A stretch of 64,000 nt of DNA, from contig NZ_JAAZWC010000026.1 in assembly GCF_013185195.1 (NCBI RefSeq), positions 1-64,000 of the forward strand. The letters are read 5' to 3'. Below are positions 8,791 through 16,865 of the stretch, piece by piece. Source of the DNA: Saccharibacillus qingshengii (GTDB lineage Bacteria > Bacillota > Bacilli > Paenibacillales > Paenibacillaceae). Numbering within the stretch: position 1 is the first letter of the stretch; each line of letters begins with the position of its first letter. The position numbers and the translations under genes were made by a program. The notes beneath the pieces were generated by a model, which saw only the letters and a list, made by a program, of their open reading frames with translations, ran no database searches and was not told the DNA's origin.

Positions 8791-9909
8791 TCAATCCGCC
8801 CAGACTTCGGCAGCCGTATCGGCCACGAGTCGAATCTTGTCCCACTGCTCGTCTTCGGTCAGCAGATTGCCTTCTTCCGTCGAAGCGAAGCCGCACTGCG
8901 TACTCAGACACAGTTGGTCGATCGGGACAAAAGCGGAAGCTTCCGCGATTCGGGATTGGAGCACTTCCTGGCTCTCCAATCCGCCGTGCTTGGTCGTCAC
9001 GAGGCCGAGGACCACGAACTGTTCCTTGATAAAACGCAGCGGTTCAAAGCCTCCGGCGCGTTCGTTATCGTACTCGAGGAAGAAAGCATCGACGCGGCAG
9101 CCGCCAAACAACTCTTCCGCGACCGGCTCGTACCCGCCCGAAGCGAACCAGGTCGAATGGAAGTTTCCGCGGCAGACATGCAGGGCGATCGTCATATCGG
9201 AAGGACGCTCCGCAATCGATTCGTTGATAAGCCGAACGTAATCCGCGGCCAGCTTATCCGGATCGTTGCCCTGGCTGCGCAGCTGCGTCCGGTGCAGCAA
9301 GCTGCAGAGTGTTCCCCAGGTCGTATCGTCGAACTGCAGATACCGGCAGCCCGCCGCATAGAAAGCGCGGATCGCGTCCCGGTAGACCGTCACGATATCC
9401 GCGAACAGCTCTTCGTCGCTGTCGTAAGCCGCTCCGCCGTGATAACGCTGCACGAAATGGAACAGCGCCGGAGAAGGAAGGGTCATTTTGGCGACTGCGT
9501 CTCCCGCCAGCGCCTGCAGCGACTCGAAATGCCGCAGCATGGGATGGCTCCCGAAAGCGATCTTGCCCGAAATACGGAACGATTCCGCCCGCTGTTTGGC
9601 ATCCGTACGGCCGGCGGCTGCGTTCAGGTCGATTTTCTCCGTGCCTTCGATTCCGAAAAAGAAATCGAGGTGCCACCACGAGCGGCGGAACTCGCCGTCG
9701 GTGACAACGGCAAGGCCGAGCTCTTTTTGCCGCTCGACAAGCTTGGCGATTTCCGCCGTTTCAAGCTCATACAGCTGTTCGTCCGTCAGCTTGCGTTCCC
9801 GATGCAGACGCCGGGCTTCGAGAAGCTCCGGCGGCCGCAAAAAACTGCCTACGAGATCGCAGCGAAAAGGCGGCGAAGTTCTGATTGTGCCGATCACTGG
9901 ACTTTGCAT
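8791..9909 (-). CDS. Cobalamin-independent methionine synthase-like protein, YxjG/YxjH type (copy 2)
   Basis: A 372-residue paralogue of the gene at 7391-8533, with the same zinc-site motifs (ALHVCRGNF and LSTQCGFAS) and the same N-terminal CDLVGSFLRPPELL signature. The copies differ mainly in the middle, which suggests an older duplication with possible substrate divergence. The ATG at 9909 follows GGGAGG; the longer frame to 9957 would overlap the LysR gene and lacks a ribosome site. The LysR gene lies 44 bases upstream on the same strand and is the natural candidate controller. Confidence 0.85.
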   Translation of the reverse strand: MQSPVIGTIRTSPPFRCDLVGSFLRPPELLEARRLHRERKLTDEQLYELETAEIAKLVERQKELGLAVVTDGEFRRSWWHLDFFFGIEGTEKIDLNAAAGRTDAKQRAESFRISGKIAFGSHPMLRHFESLQALAGDAVAKMTLPSPALFHFVQRYHGGAAYDSDEELFADIVTVYRDAIRAFYAAGCRYLQFDDTTWGTLCSLLHRTQLRSQGNDPDKLAADYVRLINESIAERPSDMTIALHVCRGNFHSTWFASGGYEPVAEELFGGCRVDAFFLEYDNERAGGFEPLRFIKEQFVVLGLVTTKHGGLESQEVLQSRIAEASAFVPIDQLCLSTQCGFASTEEGNLLTEDEQWDKIRLVADTAAEVWAD

Positions 9910-9953
9910 ACGTTCCTCCCGATTCAAAAATGGACATGTAAAACGCTTCTCCG

Positions 9954-10886
9954 TCAAAACAGAAACTGGTTCGCCGCGAAATACCGCCGGGCCACCAGAT
10001 CGTTCAGCAGATCGATATAGGCGGCCGCGATCGCGCTTGGCCTGCGGTCTTTGTGCGCAATCCAGCCGATCGTGAACAATTCGCCCGTTTCTACTGGTAC
10101 CGACTTCAATACCGATCCGTCGAGCTCTGCGGCCAGAATCCCCGTGCCCACCGTATAACTGTCGGTTCCCGCCAACAAACTGGACAGCGTGGCCCGGTCG
10201 TTGACCTTGACGCTTCGCCCCGCCTCCGGCAGATGCAGCAGTTCCTCCGAGAAGTGCAGCGAACTGCTCTCTCCCTGATCGAACGTAATATACGGGTAGG
10301 GCGGCAGATCGTCGATCTTGACGATTTCCCGATGGGCAAGCGGATGGGACAGCCCGACAAAGATATGCGGCTGCGTATTAAACAGCGGCGTAAATTTGAG
10401 GCTTCCGTCGCTGAACATCTTGTTCATGACCCGCGCATTGCGGTCGCACAGATACAAGATGCCCAGATCGCTGCGCAGTGTGCGCACGTCTTCGATGATG
10501 TCGGACGTCTGCGTTTCACGCAGCGAGAAGGTATATTCGGCTTCTTCGCGCCCTTCCATCAGAGCGGAGAACGCTTCGGAAGCAAAAGCGTAATGCTGCG
10601 TCGAGACGGAGAAATGAACCGTGCTGCGCCGCTTGTTCTTGTAACGCCCTTCCAGCAGTTCCGCCTGTTCGACGATCTGCCGGGCATGGGCCATAAATTC
10701 CACGCCGTCCGCGGACAAGGTGATCCCCCGGTTGGTTCGATCAAAAATGGTCACGCCGAGTTCCTGCTCCAGATCCTTGATCGCGTTGGACAGACTCGGC
10801 TGCGAAATAAACAGGCGTTTGGCCGCCTCGTTGATCGAGCCGCATCCGGCTACCTCAATCGCATACCTGAGCTGCTGCAAAGTCAA
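9954..10886 (-). CDS. LysR-family transcriptional regulator
   Basis: A 310-residue LysR regulator. The N-terminal winged helix is clear (MTLQQLRYAIEVAGCGSIN, then SQPSLSNAIKDLEQELG), followed by the helical linker and a periplasmic-binding-like effector domain. The start is TTG at 10886, supported by GGGGGAA just upstream and by the conserved LysR N-terminus beginning there. It sits directly upstream of the two YxjG-type genes on the same strand, so methionine or sulfur metabolism is the likely regulon; that is inference from position. Confidence 0.85.
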   Translation of the reverse strand: MTLQQLRYAIEVAGCGSINEAAKRLFISQPSLSNAIKDLEQELGVTIFDRTNRGITLSADGVEFMAHARQIVEQAELLEGRYKNKRRSTVHFSVSTQHYAFASEAFSALMEGREEAEYTFSLRETQTSDIIEDVRTLRSDLGILYLCDRNARVMNKMFSDGSLKFTPLFNTQPHIFVGLSHPLAHREIVKIDDLPPYPYITFDQGESSSLHFSEELLHLPEAGRSVKVNDRATLSSLLAGTDSYTVGTGILAAELDGSVLKSVPVETGELFTIGWIAHKDRRPSAIAAAYIDLLNDLVARRYFAANQFLF

Positions 10887-10902
10887 TTCCGTTCCCCCGC
10901 TT

Positions 10903-11370
10903 TCAACTTACGCCGTACTTTTTGTCCCAAGATCCCTGCTGCTTGCGAATAAACACGATTTGCCCGATATGGTAGGCGTTATGGATGGTAAGATGGGTAA
11001 AATCTCCCGTCCATTTCTCGACTGCGGCATCGTCGGCTTGTTCGATCGCTTCAATCCAGCCGGCCATCACCGAATCGTAAGCGTCCAGCGTCTGCTGCCA
11101 GGTTCCTTCGCCGCGCTCCCGCGGATCGAAAGTATCGTCGTTGCTGCCTTCAAAAGTTTCGATCGTTTCGCCGAGGAACCGCTTGAGATACCGTTCGTTA
11201 TAGAAGTTCAAATGCTGCACGATCTCATGTACGCTGTTCATTTCTTCGTTGCTTTTCCAGTCGGCCTGCTTTTGGGTCAGTCCTTTGACGGCAGAGGCCA
11301 TCGAAGTAAACCAACCATTTTCGCTGCGGCAGGCCCGAAGCTGATCCAACAAAATCTCCCGATTCTTCAT
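10903..11370 (-). CDS. DinB-family protein
   Basis: A 155-residue four-helix protein of the DinB/YfiT superfamily. The metal-binding histidines are where expected: HEIVQHLNFYNERYL in the first part and HNAYHIGQIVF near the C-terminus. Members include thiol-dependent transferases (bacillithiol in Bacilli), but the substrate cannot be told from sequence. Only 16 bases separate its stop from the LysR start, so the two are probably co-transcribed. Confidence 0.8.
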   Translation of the reverse strand: MKNREILLDQLRACRSENGWFTSMASAVKGLTQKQADWKSNEEMNSVHEIVQHLNFYNERYLKRFLGETIETFEGSNDDTFDPRERGEGTWQQTLDAYDSVMAGWIEAIEQADDAAVEKWTGDFTHLTIHNAYHIGQIVFIRKQQGSWDKKYGVS

Positions 11371-11417
11371 GTGTTCCCTCCCGATCTTCGAATGGAATGA
11401 CGGCGGATCACGTACAT

Positions 11418-11714
11418 TTAACGGCGTTCGGCCAGCTCCAGATGATAATCGCCGACCGCTCCTTCTTCATACAAATTGTCCAGCGATGTCGAATAATTAT
11501 GAATATCCGCGGCCTGTTCGAATCCGATCTGCGGAATAAGCACGCGAAACGTTCCCCGGTAGAGCAGCGTCGCCACGTCGTGATACTCGTCATGGGTGAC
11601 TTTGAAATCGAAGGCGACCGCTCGGCGTTCTTGTCCGGGGTCTCCGACCGTAAACTCACGCAGATTCGTCACTTCAAATCGTCGATCATCGATCCATACG
11701 GGATTCGTATTCAT
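11418..11714 (-). CDS. Small conserved protein, possibly DUF3219 (YkvR-like)
   Basis: A 98-residue protein starting MNTNPVWIDDRRFEVTNL. Length and the pattern of an N-terminal beta-rich part followed by KVTHDEYHDVATLLY recall DUF3219/YkvR of Bacillus, but I am not certain. The ATG at 11714 has GGAGG nine bases upstream; the very long frame extending to 12395 is an antisense artefact over the GNAT gene. Function unknown. Confidence 0.6.
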   Translation of the reverse strand: MNTNPVWIDDRRFEVTNLREFTVGDPGQERRAVAFDFKVTHDEYHDVATLLYRGTFRVLIPQIGFEQAADIHNYSTSLDNLYEEGAVGDYHLELAERR

Positions 11715-11849
11715 GGCATCGCCTCCTGTATGCTTGATATAGATAAGGATCGAAAGCAGTTTTACTATAATGGATTTGCAGGCGGGATTCCAGCCCTTTG
11801 GAAAGCCAACGCTTTGAAATGAAAAATTTGCGCCAAAAAGGAGACCCCC

Positions 11850-12437
11850 ATGAGCCTGAACAGCCAACCGATTACGAGAAATTCGCCTTCCGCCGCCCGG
11901 ATTCAAACCCTGTACGAAGAAGCTTTTCCCGCAAACGAAAGAGCCCCGCTGTCTATCCTGTACAGGAGAGCGCGCAGGCCCTTCGTCGATTTTACCGCTT
12001 ATTACGAACAAGATACCTTTATCGGCTTCACCTATCTCGCCCGCCGCGAGAATCTGGTCTTTCTGATGTATCTGGCTATCGATCCTACGCAGCGTTCCCG
12101 CGGATACGGCAGCCGGGTACTGGAACAGATTCGCGCCGCCTACCCGGGCAGCCGAATCGTCCTGAATATCGAAGCGCCCGATCCGGCCGCGGCAAATGCC
12201 GAGGAGCGCCTCCGCCGGCGCGAATTCTATCTGCGCAGCGGATATGAAGCTTCCGGGTATCTGATCAAGGAGTTCGGCGTCCAATATGAAGCACTCGTTC
12301 AGGGAGGCGCTTTTGGCCGGGAAGAATATCTGCGCCTCTATAAGCGCTTTATGGGATTTCCGCTGTCCGTGCTGGCCCGTCCGAAGATTGTTCAAGCGCC
12401 GGACGCGCCGCCGCCGATTGGCGGATCAAGAACATGA
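11850..12437 (+). CDS. GNAT-family N-acetyltransferase
   Basis: A 195-residue acetyl-CoA-dependent acetyltransferase. The acetyl-CoA loop (motif A) is seen as QRSRGYGSRVLEQI after the beta strand LVFLMYLAIDP, and a YLRSGY-type element follows. AAGGAG lies before the ATG at 11850. Its last 89 bases overlap the end of the convergent EamA transporter gene, so the proline-rich tail (QAPDAPPPIGGSRT) may be a late read-through extension. Substrate unknown. Confidence 0.75.
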   Translation: MSLNSQPITRNSPSAARIQTLYEEAFPANERAPLSILYRRARRPFVDFTAYYEQDTFIGFTYLARRENLVFLMYLAIDPTQRSRGYGSRVLEQIRAAYPGSRIVLNIEAPDPAAANAEERLRRREFYLRSGYEASGYLIKEFGVQYEALVQGGAFGREEYLRLYKRFMGFPLSVLARPKIVQAPDAPPPIGGSRT

Positions 12438-13266
12438 ACATACCGACCAGCACCAGTACGCCGCCGCCGATCTGAATCCAGGTCATATGCTCGCCGAGCA
12501 GCCAGACCGCAAGCAGCGACGCGCCGACGGGCTCGCCCAGAATACTCATGGAAATCGTCGTGGCGTTGACATAGTTCAGCAGCCAGTTATTGATAACATG
12601 GGCAAGCGTCGGCACGATCGCGAGCAGCACGAACACCCCCCATTCCCGAGCCGGATAATCGAAAAATTCCTGCACCGTCGCCAAATTGTAAAGGGTCAGA
12701 AAAACGGCGGCGGCCAGGAAAACGCAGAAGCTGTAGATCCAGTGCGAGACTTTTTTGACCGCGTTCTGCCCGATAAACAAATAGCCAACCACCGCGATCA
12801 CGCATAGAAACGACAGCAGGTCTCCCCGGATCGCCTGGGCGCTCAGTCCGAAATCGCCCCAACCGATAATCATGACGCCGACCGTGGCGACAATCAGCGC
12901 GAAGATCGACGCCCGCGTCGTCCGCTCCCGGAACAAGATAAATCCGGCGGCCAGCGAAACCAGCGGCTGCAGCGCGAGGATGATCGTCGAACTGGCTACC
13001 GTGGTCAACTTCAGCGATTCGAACCACAGCGCAAAATGCATGGCCAGAAACAATCCGGAAAAGATCAGCAGACGGGCTTCTTTGCCGCCGATCCATTTGA
13101 ATTCGCTGCGCTTGATCCAGACGATCGGCAGCATTAGGAAGCAGGCAAACCACATCCGGTACATACTCAGAATTGAAGAAGGCGCGTCCGACCATTTGAC
13201 GAAAATCGCCGAGAACGAAACGGCAATGATCGAAATGGTCAGCGGAATAGCAATTGATTTTTTCAT
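12349..13266 (-). CDS. EamA/DMT-family permease
   Basis: A 305-residue integral membrane protein with about ten predicted helices arranged as two EamA repeats; the repeat signatures FFWSxP-like are seen as FSAIFVKWSDAPSS in the first half and LGEPVGASLLAVWLLGE in the second. Drug/metabolite family members export amino acids, purines or metabolites. ATG 13266 follows a GGAGAG-type ribosome site. Its 3' end overlaps the convergent GNAT gene. The substrate is not predictable. Confidence 0.85.
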   Translation of the reverse strand: MKKSIAIPLTISIIAVSFSAIFVKWSDAPSSILSMYRMWFACFLMLPIVWIKRSEFKWIGGKEARLLIFSGLFLAMHFALWFESLKLTTVASSTIILALQPLVSLAAGFILFRERTTRASIFALIVATVGVMIIGWGDFGLSAQAIRGDLLSFLCVIAVVGYLFIGQNAVKKVSHWIYSFCVFLAAAVFLTLYNLATVQEFFDYPAREWGVFVLLAIVPTLAHVINNWLLNYVNATTISMSILGEPVGASLLAVWLLGEHMTWIQIGGGVLVLVGMFMFLIRQSAAARPALEQSSDGPARTAEIP

Positions 13267-13500
13267 GGTTCTCTCTGTCTCTCCAGTCTGTCGGATCTGT
13301 GGGATGTGTGGGATGTGTCTCGACATCAACGGATACCATGATATCAATATTCTCTCCAAAAAGGTACTCCTTGCGCTTCGATTCTCCCGAAATGCCCGAT
13401 CGCCTGCCATTTGAGTCAAGTTTCCAAGCATCGGTTAAAATTTTTTAAGCGGGAAGGGCGCGGAGGCGCGAAGGGTACTTACCTGATGAGGAGTGAGTTT

Positions 13501-14193
13501 ATGCTTGAAAATCATAAAGAAGTCCCCGATATCGAAAAACTCGTTCAAGAAATGTGCACCTTCAGTTTTAATCATGCCCCCGGCAAAATCGGCATTTATC
13601 CGGACGAGCATAGTTTGATTATTCATCTGGAAGACTTTATGGGCGATGAGATTCTTAACCTAATCAAGCTGCAGGATCAGGATGCCCTGCGATCCGTCCA
13701 GGAATTGATGGTCGAACATCTGCTTCCCAATCTGGCAAGCAAAATCAAAGAAACGAACGGATTGGATATCGCCCATTTTTATTACGATTGGTTCGATAAG
13801 GACCTGTCCGGCATGCTGATCGGTATGGGCAACGAACCGGCACAATCCGCGCAGCCCCAGCTGTATCCCGGCCAAGACGCCGTTCACGAGAAGATTGGCC
13901 AAGTCACCTACGAAATCGAGAAAATGCCCGACGAGACGTATTCCTATTGGGCAGCCGACCATATTCTCGTGATTGTCCGTGAAGGAATTCTAATTAAGCT
14001 CGAGAAGGCTTTCCTAGATCAGGGAGCCGACGAAATTCTGAGAAAAGTTAAACGCAATCTCGAAAAAACCGCCATTCAAAAAGAAGCCAATACGCCTATC
14101 GAGAAACACCTGAACCGAAAAATCAAAAGTTATTATCTCGATTGGGCTTTCGATCAAAACAAAAGCTTTTTGATTTATGTATTCGAAAAATAG
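13501..14193 (+). CDS. Protein with two tandem DUF2294-like domains
   Basis: A 230-residue soluble protein. Each half reads like a DUF2294 (YbcI-type) unit: a start with GKIGIYPDEHSLIIHLED or MPDETYSYWAADHILVIV, then a helix ending VEHLLPNLASKIKE or KRNLEKTAIQ, and a final strand (FYYDWFDKDLSGMLIG or YYLDWAFDQNKSFLIYVFE). That duplication explains the whole length. DUF2294 has no firmly established function. GAGGAGTGA before ATG 13501 sets the start. It is a lone gene between terminator and EamA promoter region. Confidence 0.65.
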   Translation: MLENHKEVPDIEKLVQEMCTFSFNHAPGKIGIYPDEHSLIIHLEDFMGDEILNLIKLQDQDALRSVQELMVEHLLPNLASKIKETNGLDIAHFYYDWFDKDLSGMLIGMGNEPAQSAQPQLYPGQDAVHEKIGQVTYEIEKMPDETYSYWAADHILVIVREGILIKLEKAFLDQGADEILRKVKRNLEKTAIQKEANTPIEKHLNRKIKSYYLDWAFDQNKSFLIYVFEK

Positions 14194-14205
14194 CCGCAAA
14201 CCCAA

Positions 14206-14262
14206 ACAAAATCCGGTCCCGCTGTCGAAAGACAAGTCGGTCCCGGATTTTGTGCGTTTTTG
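14206..14262. terminator. Bidirectional terminator
   Basis: ACAAAATCCGG (14206-14216) pairs with CCGGATTTTGT (14243-14253) around an inner GGTCCCG/CGGTCCC region, with T runs on the right and A runs on the left. It separates the DUF2294 gene from the convergent acyl-CoA ligase gene. Confidence 0.7.
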
Positions 14263-14290
14263 TGAGTTATAGAGGCGACTCCCCGTCCAT

Positions 14291-15883
14291 TTACTTGGAA
14301 GCGTTCCGCTTCTCCTGTTCGCGCAGCTCGATCCGGCGGATCTTGCCCGATGCCGTCTTGGGCAGATCCGTCACGAATTCGATTTTGCGCGGATATTTGT
14401 AGGGGGCGGTCCATTCCTTAACGCTTGCCTGCAGTTCCTTGACCAGCTCCGGCGTTCCTTCCGCGCCGTCGCGCAGCACGATAAACGCTTTGACGATACT
14501 GCCGCGGATCTCGTCCGGACTTGCAACAGCCGCACATTCCTTGACGGACGGATGTCTCATCAGTGCTTCTTCGACTTCGAACGGCCCGATCGTATAGCCC
14601 GAACTGATGATAATATCGTCGCCGCGGCCTTCGAACCAGAAGTAACCTTCTTCGTCGAGACTGGCCCGGTCGCCGGTAATAAAGTATTCCCCGCGCATGG
14701 ATTGTCCTTTGCGTTCGGGATCTTTGAAGTATTCGCGGAAAAGTGCCGGCAGTTCGCCGTGTACGGCAATATTGCCGACTTCGCCCGGAGCAACCGGTAC
14801 CCCTTCGTCGTCGACGACAAGCGCAAGGCCGTCCGCCATCGATTTGCCCATCGCACCCAGACGAACCGGCGAACCGACCAGATTGCCGATCAGCAGCGTA
14901 CTCTCGGTCTGGCCGTATCCGTCCCGGATCGTCAGACGATGATGCTTCCGGAATTCGTCGATGACCCCCTGGTTCAGCGGTTCTCCCGCCGAGACGGCGC
15001 TGCGCAGATTCGTCAGGTCGTATTCGTCCAGCCCGTGGGACTTGACCATGAGCCGGTATTCGGTTGGCGTGCAGCACAGAACACCGATCTTGTAATCCTG
15101 AAGCAGATGCAGATAGCGCTTCGGATCGAAGGCGCCGCTGTAGACGAAGCCGGTCGCCCCGCTGCCCAGTACGGACAGGAACGGACTCCAGATCCATTTT
15201 TGCCAGCCGGGAGCCGCCGTTGCCCAGACCGTGTCTTCTGCGCGGATATCCAGCCAGGAAGAAGTGATCCGCAGATGCGCGTAGGCCCATCCGTGCGTAT
15301 GCACCACGCCTTTGGGATGACCGGTCGTTCCCGACGTATAGGCGAGAATTGCCATATCGTCCCAGGAAGTTTCCGCCGTTTCGAACGTATCGGGCTGCCC
15401 CTGCATCAGCTCGTTCAGATCGACCCAACCTTCGGCCGCCGCAACATCTGCCGTCTCGGTCACCCGAATCCGGTGGTTCAGCGCCGGAAGCTCTTCTTCG
15501 ATCCGGTCCACTTCGCCCGTAACCGACGGCCAGGAGATGACCGCGCGCGCTTCGGAATGGATCAGGCGGTAAGACAGGTCTTTGGCCCGCAGCATTTCCG
15601 AGGACGGAATGATGACCAGTCCAAGCTTCAGGCACGCCATATAAATGACATAAGCCACGATGCGCCGGGGAACGGTTACGAGTACTTTGTCTCCTTTTTG
15701 CAGACCCAGTCCCGCTAAGCCTCCCGCAAGTTGATTGGCGCGCTTCAGCAGTTCGCCGTATGTGATCTCCGCCCGCTCGCCGGCTTCGCCGAGCCATTTG
15801 AGCGCGATTTTCTCGGGAGCGTAATGCTCCATTTCGGAGGTCAGGTTATATCTTTCCGGTGCAATCCATTCCCTATACTTCAT
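14291..15883 (-). CDS. AMP-forming acyl-CoA ligase (acetyl/medium-chain acyl-CoA synthetase type)
   Basis: A 530-residue ANL-superfamily enzyme that would activate a carboxylic acid to its acyl-CoA through an acyl-AMP. Seen in order: the P-loop motif AYTSGTTGHPKGVVHTHGWA (about residue 185), the aromatic motif YGQTESTLL, the hinge region GRGDDIIISSGYTIGPFEVE and the C-terminal PKTASGKIRR with the catalytic lysine. The sequence resembles Bacillus YtcI and the medium-chain synthetases more than true AcsA. AAGGAG before ATG 15883 excludes the longer frame. Monocistronic; substrate undetermined. Confidence 0.85.
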   Translation of the reverse strand: MKYREWIAPERYNLTSEMEHYAPEKIALKWLGEAGERAEITYGELLKRANQLAGGLAGLGLQKGDKVLVTVPRRIVAYVIYMACLKLGLVIIPSSEMLRAKDLSYRLIHSEARAVISWPSVTGEVDRIEEELPALNHRIRVTETADVAAAEGWVDLNELMQGQPDTFETAETSWDDMAILAYTSGTTGHPKGVVHTHGWAYAHLRITSSWLDIRAEDTVWATAAPGWQKWIWSPFLSVLGSGATGFVYSGAFDPKRYLHLLQDYKIGVLCCTPTEYRLMVKSHGLDEYDLTNLRSAVSAGEPLNQGVIDEFRKHHRLTIRDGYGQTESTLLIGNLVGSPVRLGAMGKSMADGLALVVDDEGVPVAPGEVGNIAVHGELPALFREYFKDPERKGQSMRGEYFITGDRASLDEEGYFWFEGRGDDIIISSGYTIGPFEVEEALMRHPSVKECAAVASPDEIRGSIVKAFIVLRDGAEGTPELVKELQASVKEWTAPYKYPRKIEFVTDLPKTASGKIRRIELREQEKRNASK

Positions 15884-16109
15884 CCGACATGTCTCCTTTT
15901 TCCTACCCAGTATTAAGATCAGATGGCTATTAGTATAGCACGTATTAGGACCAGGTGTTAAGCGAGGAGCTTCTTTATGTGTCCGTGACATGAAATCCCG
16001 TTCGAATAAAACGTTTGCAAGTTCTTTAGTTATTTGTGATATGTTTCACAACATTATATTTCAAATCTGTTTTAATAAAAGGGTAATCTATTCTATGGAG
16101 GCGAACAAC

Positions 16110-16394
16110 ATGAGTTTTGACGGTGCAGTAATCGAACGGCAGGGCAAAAAGTTTGCGGCGGTGACAGTCAAGCTGCATGTACTGGGTTATTCCGGTACCT
16201 GCGAAGAAATGGCGGCGAAATACGCTCCTTATTTCCCGGATATGCCGATCGTTCTGGTCTCGCAGGACGCGGACGGCACTCCGAAATACTGCGGCGATTC
16301 CGATTGCGTCGCTTGTCTCTCCGAACTTGGCGCCGCTTCGATCCCTTGGCAGACCTACACTTCCGTTCCGAAACAGGAACTTGCACTCCGGTGA
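16110..16394 (+). CDS. Small cysteine-containing protein of unknown function
   Basis: A 94-residue protein starting MSFDGAVIERQGKKFAAV. The only notable motif is YCGDSDCVACLSELG, where three cysteines in a CxxxxCxxC arrangement suggest metal binding or redox activity. GGAGG lies 8 bases before ATG 16110. The upstream 16020-16090 region is AT-rich. I do not recognise the family. The stop codon lies within the terminator stem, a compact arrangement. Confidence 0.6.
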   Translation: MSFDGAVIERQGKKFAAVTVKLHVLGYSGTCEEMAAKYAPYFPDMPIVLVSQDADGTPKYCGDSDCVACLSELGAASIPWQTYTSVPKQELALR

Positions 16395-16412
16395 TTGCCG
16401 GAGTGTTTTTTT
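16384..16412 (+). terminator. Terminator overlapping the stop codon
   Basis: CACTCCGG (16384-16391) and CCGGAGTG (16398-16405) enclose a 6-base loop containing the stop codon TGA of the preceding gene, and seven T follow. Confidence 0.85.
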
Positions 16413-16613
16413 GTTCCCTACCGACTCGGAGCTTTTCTGTTGCCTCCCTTAATCCTGTTTTTATTCTTGTTCTTGTTTTTGTTTGATAGTTTTTTCTATT
16501 GTGAATTTTTCATGTAATGTTTTTTATTAATATTATTTTAAAAAATTCGCACTCCGCCCCCAATTAAAAAGCGGCCCCAAAACCGCGCCTTTAATTCCTC
16601 TTTCCCGCCCTTA

Positions 16614-16685
16614 TCCCTTAATCCCTTAATCCCTTAATCCCTTAATCCCTTAATCCCTTAATCCCTTAATCCCTTAATCCCTTAA
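16614..16685. repeat. Nine perfect tandem copies of an 8-bp unit
   Basis: TCCCTTAA is repeated nine times without a mismatch, with a partial tenth unit on each side. The flanking 16413-16613 is AT-rich and holds no gene I can support. A unit of eight bases outside a coding region can expand by slippage without selection on frame; the array lies 19 bases from a folded repeat element. Confidence 0.95.
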
Positions 16686-16704
16686 TCTTCACCTATTATA
16701 AAAA

Positions 16705-16858
16705 GGAAAGGCGCAGCCGGCAGAGGAGAAGTCCGTGAAGGAGCGTAAGCGTTCGCCTTTGAAATCGGATTTCTACGCTTCACGTACAATCCAGGAAATC
16801 CGATTTCAACAAGCGACCGTAACGGAACTTCCCCGTCAGCCGGCCCCAACGCCTTTCC
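16705..16858. repeat. Folded dispersed repeat element, copy A
   Basis: About 154 bases fold into a long interrupted hairpin: outer arms GGAAAGGCG (16705-16713) with CGCCTTTCC (16850-16858), then GCCGGC (16716-16721) with GCCGGC (16839-16844), then a GGAGAAGTCCGT segment (16725-16736) with ACGGAACTTCC (16822-16832), and an exact 13-bp inner stem (16761-16773 with 16795-16807). A side hairpin (16738-16759) holds AGCG-TAAG-CGTT. Two blocks (16735-16768 and 16800-16824) recur in copy B at 28310-28567. It lies between convergent gene ends and has no open reading frame of note. Confidence 0.8.
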
Positions 16859-16865
16859 CCCCTTC

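Noticed and set aside
11715-12395. Extension of the 11418-11714 gene to a 325-codon protein
   Set aside because: The extra part is antisense to the GNAT gene, and a perfect ribosome site precedes the internal ATG.
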